DNA of 6,372 bases from Thermoanaerobaculia bacterium (GCA_029287645.1 JARFQS010000629.1:1-6372); one strand, 5' to 3'. Counted from the stretch's first letter, positions 1 to 6,372 are shown. The notes: generated by a model not told the origin, from the sequence alone. A program made the numbers and translations.

Positions 1-1
1 C

Positions 2-1651
2 ACTGTAGCTATCCACCCTCCCCAGGAGATCGAGTCGGAGAACCTCGACGAGCCAGGTCTAACCGGGGATCTAGAAGCCGACCAGGATCCGGGTGAGCTC
101 GACCACGATCAGATCCTGGCCCTGCTCCAGGATTCGCTCGAGGCCTACGAGTCCGCCGACATCTTCTGGAAACAGGGAAACTTCGAAGACGCTTTCGCTG
201 CATTGGATCGCGCCTACGAGCTGATGGCCGAAGCGCCTCTGAACGGAGATCCTCTGATCGCCCAGGAGAAGGAGGATTTGCGCCACCTGATCTCACGGCG
301 TGTCATCGAGATCTACGCCTCCAGACAGACGGCGGTCGGAGATATCGACCGCTCGATTCCGATGGTTCTCAACGAGTATGTCGAGCGCGAGATCAAGAGC
401 TTCCAGGGGCCCGAAAGGACCTTCTTCCTCGAGTCCTATGTGCGCTCCGGCCTCTACAGGCCGATGATCCTCGAGGAGCTGAAGAGGGCGGGTTTGCCAG
501 AGCAGATCAGCTGGCTTCCACTGGTCGAGAGCGGATTCAAGGTCCGAGCGCTGTCGCGCGCCCGGGCCCTCGGCCTCTGGCAGTTCATCTCTTCGACTGG
601 CTACCGCTACGGACTGGAGCGTTCATGGTGGATCGACGAGAGGATGGACCCCCTGAAGGCCACTGTCGGGGCCATCGGATATCTCACCGATCTCCATAAC
701 CTCTTCGGCGATTGGCTCACCGCTCTCGCCGGCTACAACTGCGGCGAGCGGAATGTCTTGCGAGGAATCAGTAGCCAGCGCGAAGGCTACTTCGATCAGT
801 TCTGGGATATCTACACCCGGCTGCCTCGCGAGACCCGTCGCTACGTGCCCAGGTTTCTGGCCGTTCTGCAGATCATCGAGGATCCCGCTGCCTACGGCTT
901 CGACCTGCCCGAGCCTCTGCCTCCTCTCGAATGGGAGACGCTCGAGATCGAGCGCTCGGCCGAGTTGACCTCGCTGGACAAGGTGCTGGGACTGGAGGCA
1001 GGTACTCTCGCTGCGCTGAATCCCGAGCTGCGTAGAAAGGCCACGCCCACCGAACCCTATGAAGTCAAGGTTCCGACTGGGCAATCGGAGGTCCTGCTGG
1101 CGAGTCTGGACCAGGTGCCGGAGTGGGATGCTCCCTCGACCTCCTACACGGTGCATCGGGTTCGAAGCGGAGAGACTCTCTCGGGCATCGCATCGCGCTA
1201 CGGCACCAGCGTCCGGACCTTGATGGACATGAATCGGCTTCGCAGCGCCAATCGGATCTGGCCCGGTCAGCAGCTACAGGTGCCGGAGGGACGTCCGCGC
1301 GCCACCTATGCCTCCAACCCGATACCGCCCGGTCAGGAGATTCAGCACTCCGTGCGACGTGGGGACAGCTTGTGGCTGCTCGCCAGCCGCTATGGGACGA
1401 CGATCGATCGGATCAAGCGGGACAACAACCTCTCCAGCACGGTCCTCACGCCCGGTCAGTCCCTGCGGATTCGCAGCGCGTCGGCAGCACCCGGCGGAAG
1501 TTCCAGTAGTACCTACGTGGTGCAAAGAGGCGACACTCTGGGCCGAATCGCCCAAAGGCAGGGTGTCTCACTCAGCCGTCTGATGACTGCCAACGGCCTG
1601 TCCCGGCGTAGCACGATCTATCCGGGCCAGAGGTTGTCGATTCCCAACTGA
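2..1651 (+). CDS. mltD: MltD-like membrane-bound lytic murein transglycosylase with LysM repeats (5' partial)
   Basis: Predicted to cleave the MurNAc-GlcNAc bond of peptidoglycan in the periplasm, forming 1,6-anhydro ends, with C-terminal LysM repeats binding glycan. The frame has no stop back to the left edge, so the gene starts outside the window and any signal peptide or lipobox is not visible; the TTG at 203 is an internal codon rather than a convincing start. The first 65 or so visible codons are acidic and then TPR-like (FWKQGNFEDAFAALDRAYEL). The SLT domain spans about 400-870: the catalytic Glu is in LPLVESGF (codon 527-529), followed by GLWQFISSTGYRYGL and the substrate-groove motif ALAGYNCGERNV. 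A degenerate LysM-like segment (about 941-1075, LNPELRR) precedes three clear LysM repeats near 1145-1285, 1346-1471 and 1511-1648, each with a (S/G)(D/E)(T/S)L core and a PGQ(Q/S/R)L end. The protein ends two residues after the last repeat. Family assignment is firm; the exact paralogue name is by resemblance to MltD. Confidence 0.9.
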   Translation, partial: TVAIHPPQEIESENLDEPGLTGDLEADQDPGELDHDQILALLQDSLEAYESADIFWKQGNFEDAFAALDRAYELMAEAPLNGDPLIAQEKEDLRHLISRRVIEIYASRQTAVGDIDRSIPMVLNEYVEREIKSFQGPERTFFLESYVRSGLYRPMILEELKRAGLPEQISWLPLVESGFKVRALSRARALGLWQFISSTGYRYGLERSWWIDERMDPLKATVGAIGYLTDLHNLFGDWLTALAGYNCGERNVLRGISSQREGYFDQFWDIYTRLPRETRRYVPRFLAVLQIIEDPAAYGFDLPEPLPPLEWETLEIERSAELTSLDKVLGLEAGTLAALNPELRRKATPTEPYEVKVPTGQSEVLLASLDQVPEWDAPSTSYTVHRVRSGETLSGIASRYGTSVRTLMDMNRLRSANRIWPGQQLQVPEGRPRATYASNPIPPGQEIQHSVRRGDSLWLLASRYGTTIDRIKRDNNLSSTVLTPGQSLRIRSASAAPGGSSSSTYVVQRGDTLGRIAQRQGVSLSRLMTANGLSRRSTIYPGQRLSIPN

Positions 1652-1669
1652 CACTCCAGGCTCGCTTGG

Positions 1670-1713
1670 CCGCACGCAACCGACCGCAAGTGCCCAGTGC
1701 GTTGTCGGTGCGG
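1670..1713 (+). terminator. Imperfect hairpin after mltD-like gene, possible terminator or transcript-end structure
   Basis: Eighteen bases after the mltD-like stop, 1670-1675 (CCGCAC) pairs with 1708-1713 (GTGCGG), 1681-1684 (CGAC) with 1704-1707 (GTCG), and 1685-1688 (CGCA) with 1698-1701 (TGCG). This gives 14 base pairs, with a five-base bulge on the left arm, a two-base bulge on the right and a nine-base loop. No T-run follows, so it is not a canonical intrinsic terminator. It may protect the 3' end of the upstream mRNA or act with Rho; this is inference from position and pairing only. Confidence 0.35.
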
Positions 1714-1771
1714 GTATCGACCTCGACCCCGGAAAGCGGTAGATTGGGTGGGAATTGAAGCGATTCGAAAG

Positions 1772-2692
1772 ATGAAGATCTACGTCGCGGTCACCGACGA
1801 CCGGCTCTTTCAGTTCTTGAGAACGCGCCCAGATCTGGACGAGATCAACTTCCTCCAGCCGGGAGGAAGACGTCGATTCCAGGCCCTCAAACCCGGCGAA
1901 CCCTTCCTCTTCAAGCTCCACAGTCCGCGTCACTTCGTCGTAGGTGGCGGGTTCTTCGCTCACTCCTCCCTGCTGCCAACCAGCCTCGCTTGGGAGGTCT
2001 TCAGAGAAGGTAACGGTGCCGTCACGCCCGAGGCGCTCAGACGGAGAATACAGAAGTACCGGCGCGGTCCTGCAAAGCGTGGCGAGGACTACGACGTCGG
2101 CTCGATCATTCTCGAACGACCGTTCTACTTCGACGAGGCCGACTGGCTCGAGCCTCCGAAGGACTTCTCGAAGAGCATCGTGCAAGGCAAGGTGTACGAC
2201 ACTTCAACGGCGATAGGAAAGAACCTGTGGGAGGACGTGCGACGCAGAATGTCGGCCCTGCACACCGGCCATATCGTCGAGCCTCAGACCGAGATGTTCG
2301 GCGAGCCGCCTGTTGCACCCCCCAGGCTCGGACCCGGTGCCTTCCGGATTCTGGTGACAGACGCCTACGAACGTCGCTGTGCCATGACCGGCGACGGCAC
2401 GCTCCCAGCCCTCGAAGTGATCCACATCCGCCCTCCGGCCCAGGGCGGACTGCATCGCGTCGACAACGGCCTGCTCCTCAGATCCGACCTTCGTCGGCTC
2501 TTCGAACAGGGGTACTTGACCCTCACCGACGACTTCACCATTCGCGTCAGCAGTCATCTGCAACGGGACTACCCCGAGTCCGACGTCTATCGAGCCCTCG
2601 ATGGCACGTCGATCCGAATCCCCGACCAGTTCGAGCATCAGCCGCGGTCAGCCTTCCTGGACTGGCATCGACGCAGGGTCTTTCACGGTTGA
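1772..2692 (+). CDS. HNH endonuclease-family protein with uncharacterised N-terminal domain
   Basis: A 306-residue protein whose C-terminal third resembles the HNH_2 type of nuclease domain: RILVTDAYERRCAMTG (Cys203), then LPALEVIHIRP with His218, then VDNGLLLRSDLRRLF with Asn232. HNH domains cut DNA using a single metal ion in a beta-beta-alpha fold. The third His, expected in this family within a DLHRLF-like motif, is Arg241 here, so catalysis is uncertain. The N-terminal part (MKIYVAVTDDRLFQFLR, QPGGRRRFQALKPGEPFLFKLHSP, VVGGGFFAHSSLLP) recalls a recurrent family annotated only as HNH or putative restriction endonuclease; its compact beta-rich pattern could be a PUA/EVE-like nucleic-acid reader, which is speculation. 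ATG 1772 is chosen because the conserved-looking MKIYVAVTD begins there; GTG 1748 is an in-frame alternative, and the frame runs further upstream into the hairpin. The ribosome site is weak. It lies 120 bases after the mltD-like gene and 104 before top6B, same strand. No partner methylase is visible. Confidence 0.8.
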   Translation: MKIYVAVTDDRLFQFLRTRPDLDEINFLQPGGRRRFQALKPGEPFLFKLHSPRHFVVGGGFFAHSSLLPTSLAWEVFREGNGAVTPEALRRRIQKYRRGPAKRGEDYDVGSIILERPFYFDEADWLEPPKDFSKSIVQGKVYDTSTAIGKNLWEDVRRRMSALHTGHIVEPQTEMFGEPPVAPPRLGPGAFRILVTDAYERRCAMTGDGTLPALEVIHIRPPAQGGLHRVDNGLLLRSDLRRLFEQGYLTLTDDFTIRVSSHLQRDYPESDVYRALDGTSIRIPDQFEHQPRSAFLDWHRRRVFHG

Positions 2693-2727
2693 TCGCCCTA
2701 CATGGACCCCAGCTGCACACTGCCCAA

Positions 2728-2778
2728 AGGCGGCTCTCTCTCCGCCTGCACAACAACTCCCGTGGATGATCGCCCACG
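2728..2778 (+). other. Two short hairpins in the gap before top6B
   Basis: In the 104-base gap after the HNH-like gene, 2728-2733 (AGGCGG) pairs perfectly with 2742-2747 (CCGCCT) across an eight-base CT-repeat loop. 2761-2765 (CGTGG) pairs with 2774-2778 (CCACG) across another eight-base loop, ending four bases before the top6B ribosome site. Neither is followed by a T-run. They could be a weak transcript-end structure plus a leader structure, or chance pairings in GC-rich DNA. I see no convincing promoter boxes in this gap. Confidence 0.25.
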
Positions 2779-2781
2779 ACT

Positions 2782-2787
2782 GAAGGA
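2782..2787 (+). promoter_or_regulatory. Shine-Dalgarno site for top6B
   Basis: GAAGGA lies nine bases before the GTG at 2797. It decides that start over the in-frame ATG at 2848, which has no comparable purine-rich site upstream. Confidence 0.6.
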
Positions 2788-2796
2788 ACTCGTCCA

Positions 2797-3852
2797 GTGA
2801 CCCAACAGTCCACCAAGAAGCCTCGCCGGCGCGCCACGGCCAGTAGCATGGCCGCACGCCAGCGAGAGATCTCCGTAAGCGAATTCTTCACCAAGAACCG
2901 GCACCTCCTGGGCTTCGACAGTCCCACCAAGGCGTTGCTGACAACGATCAAGGAAGCCGTAGACAACTCCCTGGACGCCTGCGAGGAAGCTGGCATCCTC
3001 CCGGATCTCGATATCTCGATTCACGCCCTTGCCGAGAATCGATACCGAGTCGAGGTGGGGGACAACGGGCCCGGGATCGTCAAGGCCCAGATTCCCAAGA
3101 TCTTCGGCAAATTGCTGTATGGATCGAAATTCCATCGTCTCCGTCAGAGCCGCGGGCAACAGGGAATCGGGATCAGTGCCGCTGGTATGTACGGGCAGCT
3201 GACGACGGGCAAGCCCATCGTCATCGAAAGCCGAACGAGCCGGCGAAAGCCGGCGCATCGCTACGAGTTGGTGATCGATACCCTTCGCAACCAGCCGGTG
3301 GTCAAGAAAGACCTGGAGGTCGAATGGGAGGCTGCTCATGGCACTCGCGTCGCCATCGAGCTCGAGGGTTCCTACAAGAGGGGCCGCCATGGAGTGGAGA
3401 CCTATCTCAGGCAGACGGCACTGGCGAATCCACATGTCGAGATCCAGTTTCGTGGACCGGGCGAGGAGGAGGCCCTCGTCTTTCGACGGGCTTCGACCCA
3501 ACTCCCTCCAGAAGCTCTGGAGATCCAGCCTCACCCCTACGGCGTCGAGGTCGGTCTTCTCCTGCGGATGTTGAAAGAAACCAAGGCCCGACGTCTGAGC
3601 ACCTTCTTCCAGACCGAGTTCAGTCGCGTCGGGCCGACACTGGCTCGGCGCATTGTCGAGGGAGCCGAGCTCTCCTCCAAGAGCTCTCCAAAGCGGGTCG
3701 CCGCCGACGCGGCAGAAAAGCTCATCGCCTCGATCGCCGATGTTCGGATCCCCGCCCCCCCCGACCAACTGCCTCTCCCCCATCGGCGAAGAAAGACTGC
3801 TGGCAAGCTTGCAGGAGCAGATCGAAGCCGATTTCTACGCTGCAGTCAGTAG
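2797..3852 (+). CDS. top6B: DNA topoisomerase VI subunit B, N-terminal part (ATPase + H2TH); frame lost at C8 tract
   Basis: ATPase subunit of the type IIB topoisomerase, which binds ATP, dimerises and drives strand passage with subunit A. After a basic N-terminus comes the archaeal-like signature [16 protein letters not shown]. The GHKL ATPase motifs follow: N-box [10 protein letters not shown] (Glu53, Asn57), DNGPGI (residues 89-94) and the glycine lid [16 protein letters not shown] (from 120). The H2TH region is near residues 253-316 ([33 protein letters not shown]). Homology continues to IPAP at residues 319-322 and then stops: after the run of eight C at 3755-3762 the frame reads a 29-residue unrelated Arg/Lys-rich tail to a TAG at 3850-3852, while the genuine continuation is one base ahead. 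Removing one C would give a 527-residue protein ending at 4381, a normal length for this subunit. Start is GTG with a good ribosome site. The fragment as written lacks the transducer that couples ATP use to subunit A. Assignment to Top6B is very firm; whether the break is real is not known. Confidence 0.93.
   Translation: MTQQSTKKPRRRATASSMAARQREISVSEFFTKNRHLLGFDSPTKALLTTIKEAVDNSLDACEEAGILPDLDISIHALAENRYRVEVGDNGPGIVKAQIPKIFGKLLYGSKFHRLRQSRGQQGIGISAAGMYGQLTTGKPIVIESRTSRRKPAHRYELVIDTLRNQPVVKKDLEVEWEAAHGTRVAIELEGSYKRGRHGVETYLRQTALANPHVEIQFRGPGEEEALVFRRASTQLPPEALEIQPHPYGVEVGLLLRMLKETKARRLSTFFQTEFSRVGPTLARRIVEGAELSSKSSPKRVAADAAEKLIASIADVRIPAPPDQLPLPHRRRKTAGKLAGADRSRFLRCSQ
3755..3762 (+). other. 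C8 homopolymer at the top6B frame change
   Basis: Eight consecutive C. Upstream codons read ATC CCC GCC CCC CCC GAC; the conserved continuation requires CCG ACC AAC TGC ([11 protein letters not shown]), one base further on. Seven C would restore a single open frame. It is the longest C run I noticed in the window. Candidate explanations are a homopolymer length error in the read or assembly, a real one-base insertion, phase-variable slippage, or +1 recoding on CCC proline codons. Confidence 0.85.
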
Positions 3853-4381
3853 ATCACCCGCCGTCTACCGCGGTAACCCCTTCCAGGTTGAAGTCGGACT
3901 CGCCTACGGAGGCGATCAGGGAGCAGACGACCTCATCTCCCTCTTTCGGTTCGCCAACCGGGTTCCTCTTCTCTACCAGCAGGGAGGTTGCGCCGTTTTC
4001 AAGAGCGTCATGTCGACCAACTGGAAGGCCTACGGACTCCAGCAGAGCCGCGGCGCTCTGCCCAGTGGGCCGATGACTCTCATGGCCCATGTTGCCAGTG
4101 TCTGGGTACCCTTCACCAGCGAGAGCAAAGAGGCCGTAGCCAGCTATGACGAGATCGTCCGCGAAATGAAACTGGCTCTCCAGGAGGTCGGAAGAAAACT
4201 CGCTCGACACGTCAAACGGACACAGCGGCGCCGCGACGCCGACCGCAAGCGCGCCTATATCGAGAAGTACATCCCTCATATCGGTATCGCGCTGCAAGAC
4301 ATTCTGGGCCTGAGCGAGAAGCAGGAAGTGGAGATCGTCGAGACTCTCACCGACACTCTGGCTCGCAGCCGGAAGATGTAG
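3761..4381 (+). CDS. top6B: DNA topoisomerase VI subunit B, C-terminal transducer part (continuation in the shifted frame)
   Basis: This is the rest of subunit B, one frame ahead of the N-terminal part; homology begins about where the C8 tract ends, with [11 protein letters not shown]. The frame is open back to at least a TTG at 3653, but residues encoded there are out-of-frame Ser/Pro-rich reading and not protein-like, so I do not accept an independent start. Transducer landmarks are [53 protein letters not shown] (a Lys at codon 4025-4027, a good candidate for the switch lysine that contacts the ATP gamma-phosphate, residue 410 after frame repair) and [18 protein letters not shown] basic helical stretch ([24 protein letters not shown]) and an acidic C-terminal helix follow, the part that contacts subunit A in known structures. 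No ribosome site or start codon is seen close to the beginning of homology, so independent translation seems unlikely. All transducer motifs look intact, which argues against long-term decay. Confidence 0.88.
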   Translation, partial: PTNCLSPIGEERLLASLQEQIEADFYAAVSRSPAVYRGNPFQVEVGLAYGGDQGADDLISLFRFANRVPLLYQQGGCAVFKSVMSTNWKAYGLQQSRGALPSGPMTLMAHVASVWVPFTSESKEAVASYDEIVREMKLALQEVGRKLARHVKRTQRRRDADRKRAYIEKYIPHIGIALQDILGLSEKQEVEIVETLTDTLARSRKM

Positions 4382-4426
4382 GACCCGTCTCGAACACCCC
4401 CACTGTCATGAGAACCGAGCTCGATT

Positions 4427-4433
4427 GAAGGAG
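4427..4433 (+). promoter_or_regulatory. Shine-Dalgarno site for top6A
   Basis: GAAGGAG, the strongest ribosome site in the window, sits six bases before the ATG at 4440. It overlaps the alternative in-frame TTG at 4425, which excludes that TTG as the likely start. Confidence 0.75.
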
Positions 4434-4439
4434 CCAAGG

Positions 4440-5552
4440 ATGCCTTCCAAGACGAAGTCGAAGCCGAGCGCCGCCTCCGTGACCGGCAAGATCCGCGCCG
4501 AGGCTCGCGGCATTCGCACCAAGATCCTGCAGCGCAAGACGCCGGCCATGAAGTTCCCGGTACGCAGCCTTTCGAACGTGGTCTATCGACCCAAGAAAGG
4601 GCACTTCGAGATCAAGAGGCGGAAGAAAGAGCGCACCCTGACGGTCGGGACGGTCAAGACTTTCGCCCAGACTCTGCGCATGATGGCGTTCAGCAAAGAG
4701 CTCGTCGAGACAGACGACATAGCGACCAAGCGAGAGGCCTACTACGTCAGCAAGAACTGGGACGACGCGCGCTTCAACGAGCAGCCCGAAAGTGACACCG
4801 TGATCGAAGATGTGGAAGCCCTGTTCGGAGTCAATCGGGAGCAGCTCGGATTCATTCCGGAAGAGAAGGGCGGAGATGTCGCCGGCCAGCTCATCGTCAT
4901 CGACCACGATCGCGAGACCGGCGAGAAGCTGCACATCGACTGCACGCGTTTCGGCAGTGGCGCCTACTCCATTCCCATTTCCGTGGAGCAGCTGGAGTTC
5001 GAGACCGATGCCCAGTTCATCCTGGCGATCGAAACCGCCGGCATGTTCCAGCGGCTCGTCAAGCACTCCTATTGGCGCTCGGCCAACTGCATTCTCATCT
5101 CGCTCGGAGGTGTTCCGACCCGGGCCTGTCGCCGATTCATCCGTCGCCTTGCGGACGCCAAGAAGCTACCTGTCTACGTATTCGTAGACGGCGACCCCTA
5201 CGGCTACAGCAACATCTACCGAACACTCAAAGCCGGCTCAGGCAACGCGGCGCATCTGAACGAGTTCTTCTGTGTGCCCCAGGCGCGATTCCTGGGCGTG
5301 ACACCGAGTGACATCGACGAGTACGACCTGCCCACCCATCCGCTCAAGGACGTGGATGTCAAACGTGCCAAGGACGCCCTCAAGAACGACCCCTTCGTCC
5401 AGCATCACAAGCCCTGGCAGGAGGCACTTCAGCAGCAGATCCGAATGGGGGTCCGCGTTGAACAACAGGCCCTCGCCAAACACGGTCTCAACTTCGTGAT
5501 CGACGAGTACCTGCCGCGCAAGATGGCCAACAAGAAGGCCTTCCTACCTTGA
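4440..5552 (+). CDS. top6A: DNA topoisomerase VI subunit A (Spo11-like)
   Basis: Cleavage subunit of topoisomerase VI: a dimer makes a double-strand break with two-base 5' overhangs, each 5' end covalently held on a tyrosine. The 370-residue product is of normal length. A Lys/Arg-rich tail (residues 1-35) precedes the winged-helix domain, with FPVRSLSNVVY and the active-site motif KREAYYVSKNW; by alignment in mind with Spo11 RDIFY, the catalytic residue is the second Tyr, Tyr102. Then come the conserved EQPESDTVIEDVE and the Toprim domain: Glu198 in AIETAGMFQRL, and Asp250 and Asp252 in FVDGDPYGYSNIY, which hold magnesium. FLGVTPSDIDEYDLP and LPRKM near the end also fit the family. All catalytic residues are present, so the subunit should be active if expressed. 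It begins 58 bases after the top6B stop, in the usual B-then-A order, so co-transcription is likely. Toprim substitutions (DGD in place of the common DAD) are mild. Very secure call. Confidence 0.96.
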   Translation: MPSKTKSKPSAASVTGKIRAEARGIRTKILQRKTPAMKFPVRSLSNVVYRPKKGHFEIKRRKKERTLTVGTVKTFAQTLRMMAFSKELVETDDIATKREAYYVSKNWDDARFNEQPESDTVIEDVEALFGVNREQLGFIPEEKGGDVAGQLIVIDHDRETGEKLHIDCTRFGSGAYSIPISVEQLEFETDAQFILAIETAGMFQRLVKHSYWRSANCILISLGGVPTRACRRFIRRLADAKKLPVYVFVDGDPYGYSNIYRTLKAGSGNAAHLNEFFCVPQARFLGVTPSDIDEYDLPTHPLKDVDVKRAKDALKNDPFVQHHKPWQEALQQQIRMGVRVEQQALAKHGLNFVIDEYLPRKMANKKAFLP

Positions 5553-5582
5553 GACTCTTCGAGCTACCTTTTGCGATCCGGC

Positions 5583-6372
5583 TCACGGCATGAAACGCGC
5601 GACCACCAGCGTCAGATCGTCGGCCTGACTCACATCGCCCTTGAACCTGGAGATTTCGTTGAGGATCGAGTCGCGAATCTGTCGAGCCGAGCTTCGACGG
5701 CCTGTCCGCGCGACCTCCCGTCTCAAACGATCCTCACCAAAGCTCTCTTCGTGCAGGTCGCTGACCTCGAGAACGCCATCCGTATGGAAGGCCAGGACGT
5801 CACCGGGCTCCAAGGGCTTCTCGACCAGGTTGAACTCGGGCTCCAGCTGAGTTCCCAGCGGCAGGCCACTCGATCCGAGAACCTCGGCCTTCCCGGTCGT
5901 GGAATCCAATCGGACCAAGGGAGGGTGTCCTGCATTGGCAACTGCCAGCATTCGCGTTTCCGCATTCAGGACCGCTATCTGCAAAGTCACGAACATGCGC
6001 CTCGGCGCGGTTTCTCGAACCAGGCGATTCAGTCGCTCCAGGACCTCGACCGGTGAGGTCAGGTTCTCGCGCAGAAGGTAGAGCCCACTTCTGACTCCGG
6101 AAAGCACGAGGCCGCTCGCCATGCCATGTCCGGCCACATCTCCGATCACCACGGCGAGCACGCTGTCGTTCACTTTGAAGTGCTCGAAGTAGTCGCCACC
6201 GACTTCCGACGCGGGTAGGGATACCCCCGAAAAGTCGAGCCAGTCCATATCCGGATCGTGCCGAGGCAGCATGCTCAGCTGCATCTCCCGAGCCGAATTG
6301 AGCTCGTCCCTCATGCGGGACTGCTCCTTCTCGCGCAGCAGCTCGGATCGCCAGTCCCTCACGAACCTCTCC
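5583..6372 (-). CDS. SpoIIE/RsbU-type PP2C serine phosphatase (5' partial)
   Basis: Metal-dependent phosphatase domain that typically dephosphorylates a serine on an anti-sigma-factor antagonist (STAS) protein in partner-switching control. The frame is open to the right edge (codons for E-R-F lie before the GTG at 6360-6362), so the gene probably starts outside the window; members of this family usually carry an N-terminal sensor (GAF, PAS, HAMP, response receiver), which would lie there. Visible, numbering from that GTG: a charged helical linker LLREKEQSRMRDELNSAREMQLSMLP (the AREMQ...LP hallmark), GGDYF (Asp57), VVIGDVAGHGMASGL (Asp75), NAGHPPLVRL, GLPLG, FHTDGVLEVSD (Asp195) and QADDLTLVV (Asp248/249). 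All metal-binding acids are present, so activity is expected. It converges on top6A with 30 bases between stop codons. No anti-sigma factor or STAS partner lies inside the window, so the target is unknown. Confidence 0.9.
   Translation of the reverse strand, partial: ERFVRDWRSELLREKEQSRMRDELNSAREMQLSMLPRHDPDMDWLDFSGVSLPASEVGGDYFEHFKVNDSVLAVVIGDVAGHGMASGLVLSGVRSGLYLLRENLTSPVEVLERLNRLVRETAPRRMFVTLQIAVLNAETRMLAVANAGHPPLVRLDSTTGKAEVLGSSGLPLGTQLEPEFNLVEKPLEPGDVLAFHTDGVLEVSDLHEESFGEDRLRREVARTGRRSSARQIRDSILNEISRFKGDVSQADDLTLVVARFMP

Noticed and set aside
203..205. TTG as the start of the mltD-like gene
   Set aside because: The same frame is open and protein-like to the window edge, with TPR-like sequence directly before it and no ribosome site.
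1697..1771. Upstream extension of the HNH-like frame (25 extra residues)
   Set aside because: The added sequence is Arg-rich and protein-unlike, begins inside the hairpin, and the recognisable family start MKIYVAVTD is at 1772.
1568..2185. Minus-strand open frame of about 205 codons opposite the HNH-like gene
   Set aside because: It mirrors codon structure of GC-rich plus-strand genes, spans a gene end and an intergenic hairpin, and has no recognisable motif.
1772..2692. HNH-like gene as a homing endonuclease or part of a mobile element
   Set aside because: No intron, intein junction, terminal inverted repeats or target duplications are visible around it, and neighbouring genes are not interrupted by it.
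3653..3760. Independent start for the top6B C-terminal part at TTG 3653
   Set aside because: The residues before 3761 are a Ser/Pro-rich out-of-frame reading of the intact H2TH region; no ribosome site is seen there.
4416..4423. CGAGCTCG palindrome before top6A as an operator
   Set aside because: Eight-base GC-rich palindromes are common by chance here and nothing else supports a regulator site.
4347..5066. Minus-strand open frame of about 239 codons opposite top6A
   Set aside because: It is antisense to a strongly conserved gene, has no family motifs and no good ribosome site.
5571..6056. Plus-strand open frame of about 161 codons at the right side
   Set aside because: It lies opposite the phosphatase domain, whose motifs are unmistakable on the minus strand.

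Overview
The window looks like chromosomal DNA from a GC-rich Gram-negative-type bacterium (roughly 60% GC by eye). A periplasmic murein transglycosylase with LysM repeats and an RsbU/SpoIIE-type phosphatase are bacterial genes, yet between them lies a complete type IIB topoisomerase (topoisomerase VI) locus, an enzyme best known from archaea and plants and only scattered in bacteria. Lineages such as Myxococcota, Acidobacteriota or related environmental phyla would fit, but nothing here fixes the taxon.

Layout: (1) bases 2-1651, +, the 3' part of an MltD-like lytic transglycosylase whose frame is open to the left edge; (2) a 120-base gap with an imperfect hairpin at 1670-1713; (3) 1772-2692, +, an HNH-family nuclease-like protein with an uncharacterised N-terminal half; (4) a 104-base gap with two short hairpins and a Shine-Dalgarno site; (5) 2797-4381, +, topoisomerase VI subunit B, interrupted by a +1 frame change at a run of eight C at 3755-3762; (6) 4440-5552, +, topoisomerase VI subunit A with catalytic tyrosine and Toprim acidic residues intact; (7) 5583 to the right edge, -, a PP2C/SpoIIE phosphatase catalytic domain converging on top6A and open at its 5' end. 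No stretch over 300 bases lacks a gene, and I saw no RNA gene, CRISPR array, insertion sequence or attachment site.

Subunits B and A lie in the usual order (B then A), 58 bases apart, and would together form the A2B2 enzyme that passes one duplex through another using ATP. B supplies the GHKL ATPase, H2TH and transducer domains; A supplies the cleavage tyrosine and Toprim fold. The main question is whether the frame break in B is a sequencing error at a homopolymer, a real mutation, or a recoding/slippage site: as written, the ATPase-H2TH part and the transducer part are in different frames. The HNH-like gene lies directly upstream on the same strand and could be co-transcribed, but no functional link is shown by the sequence.
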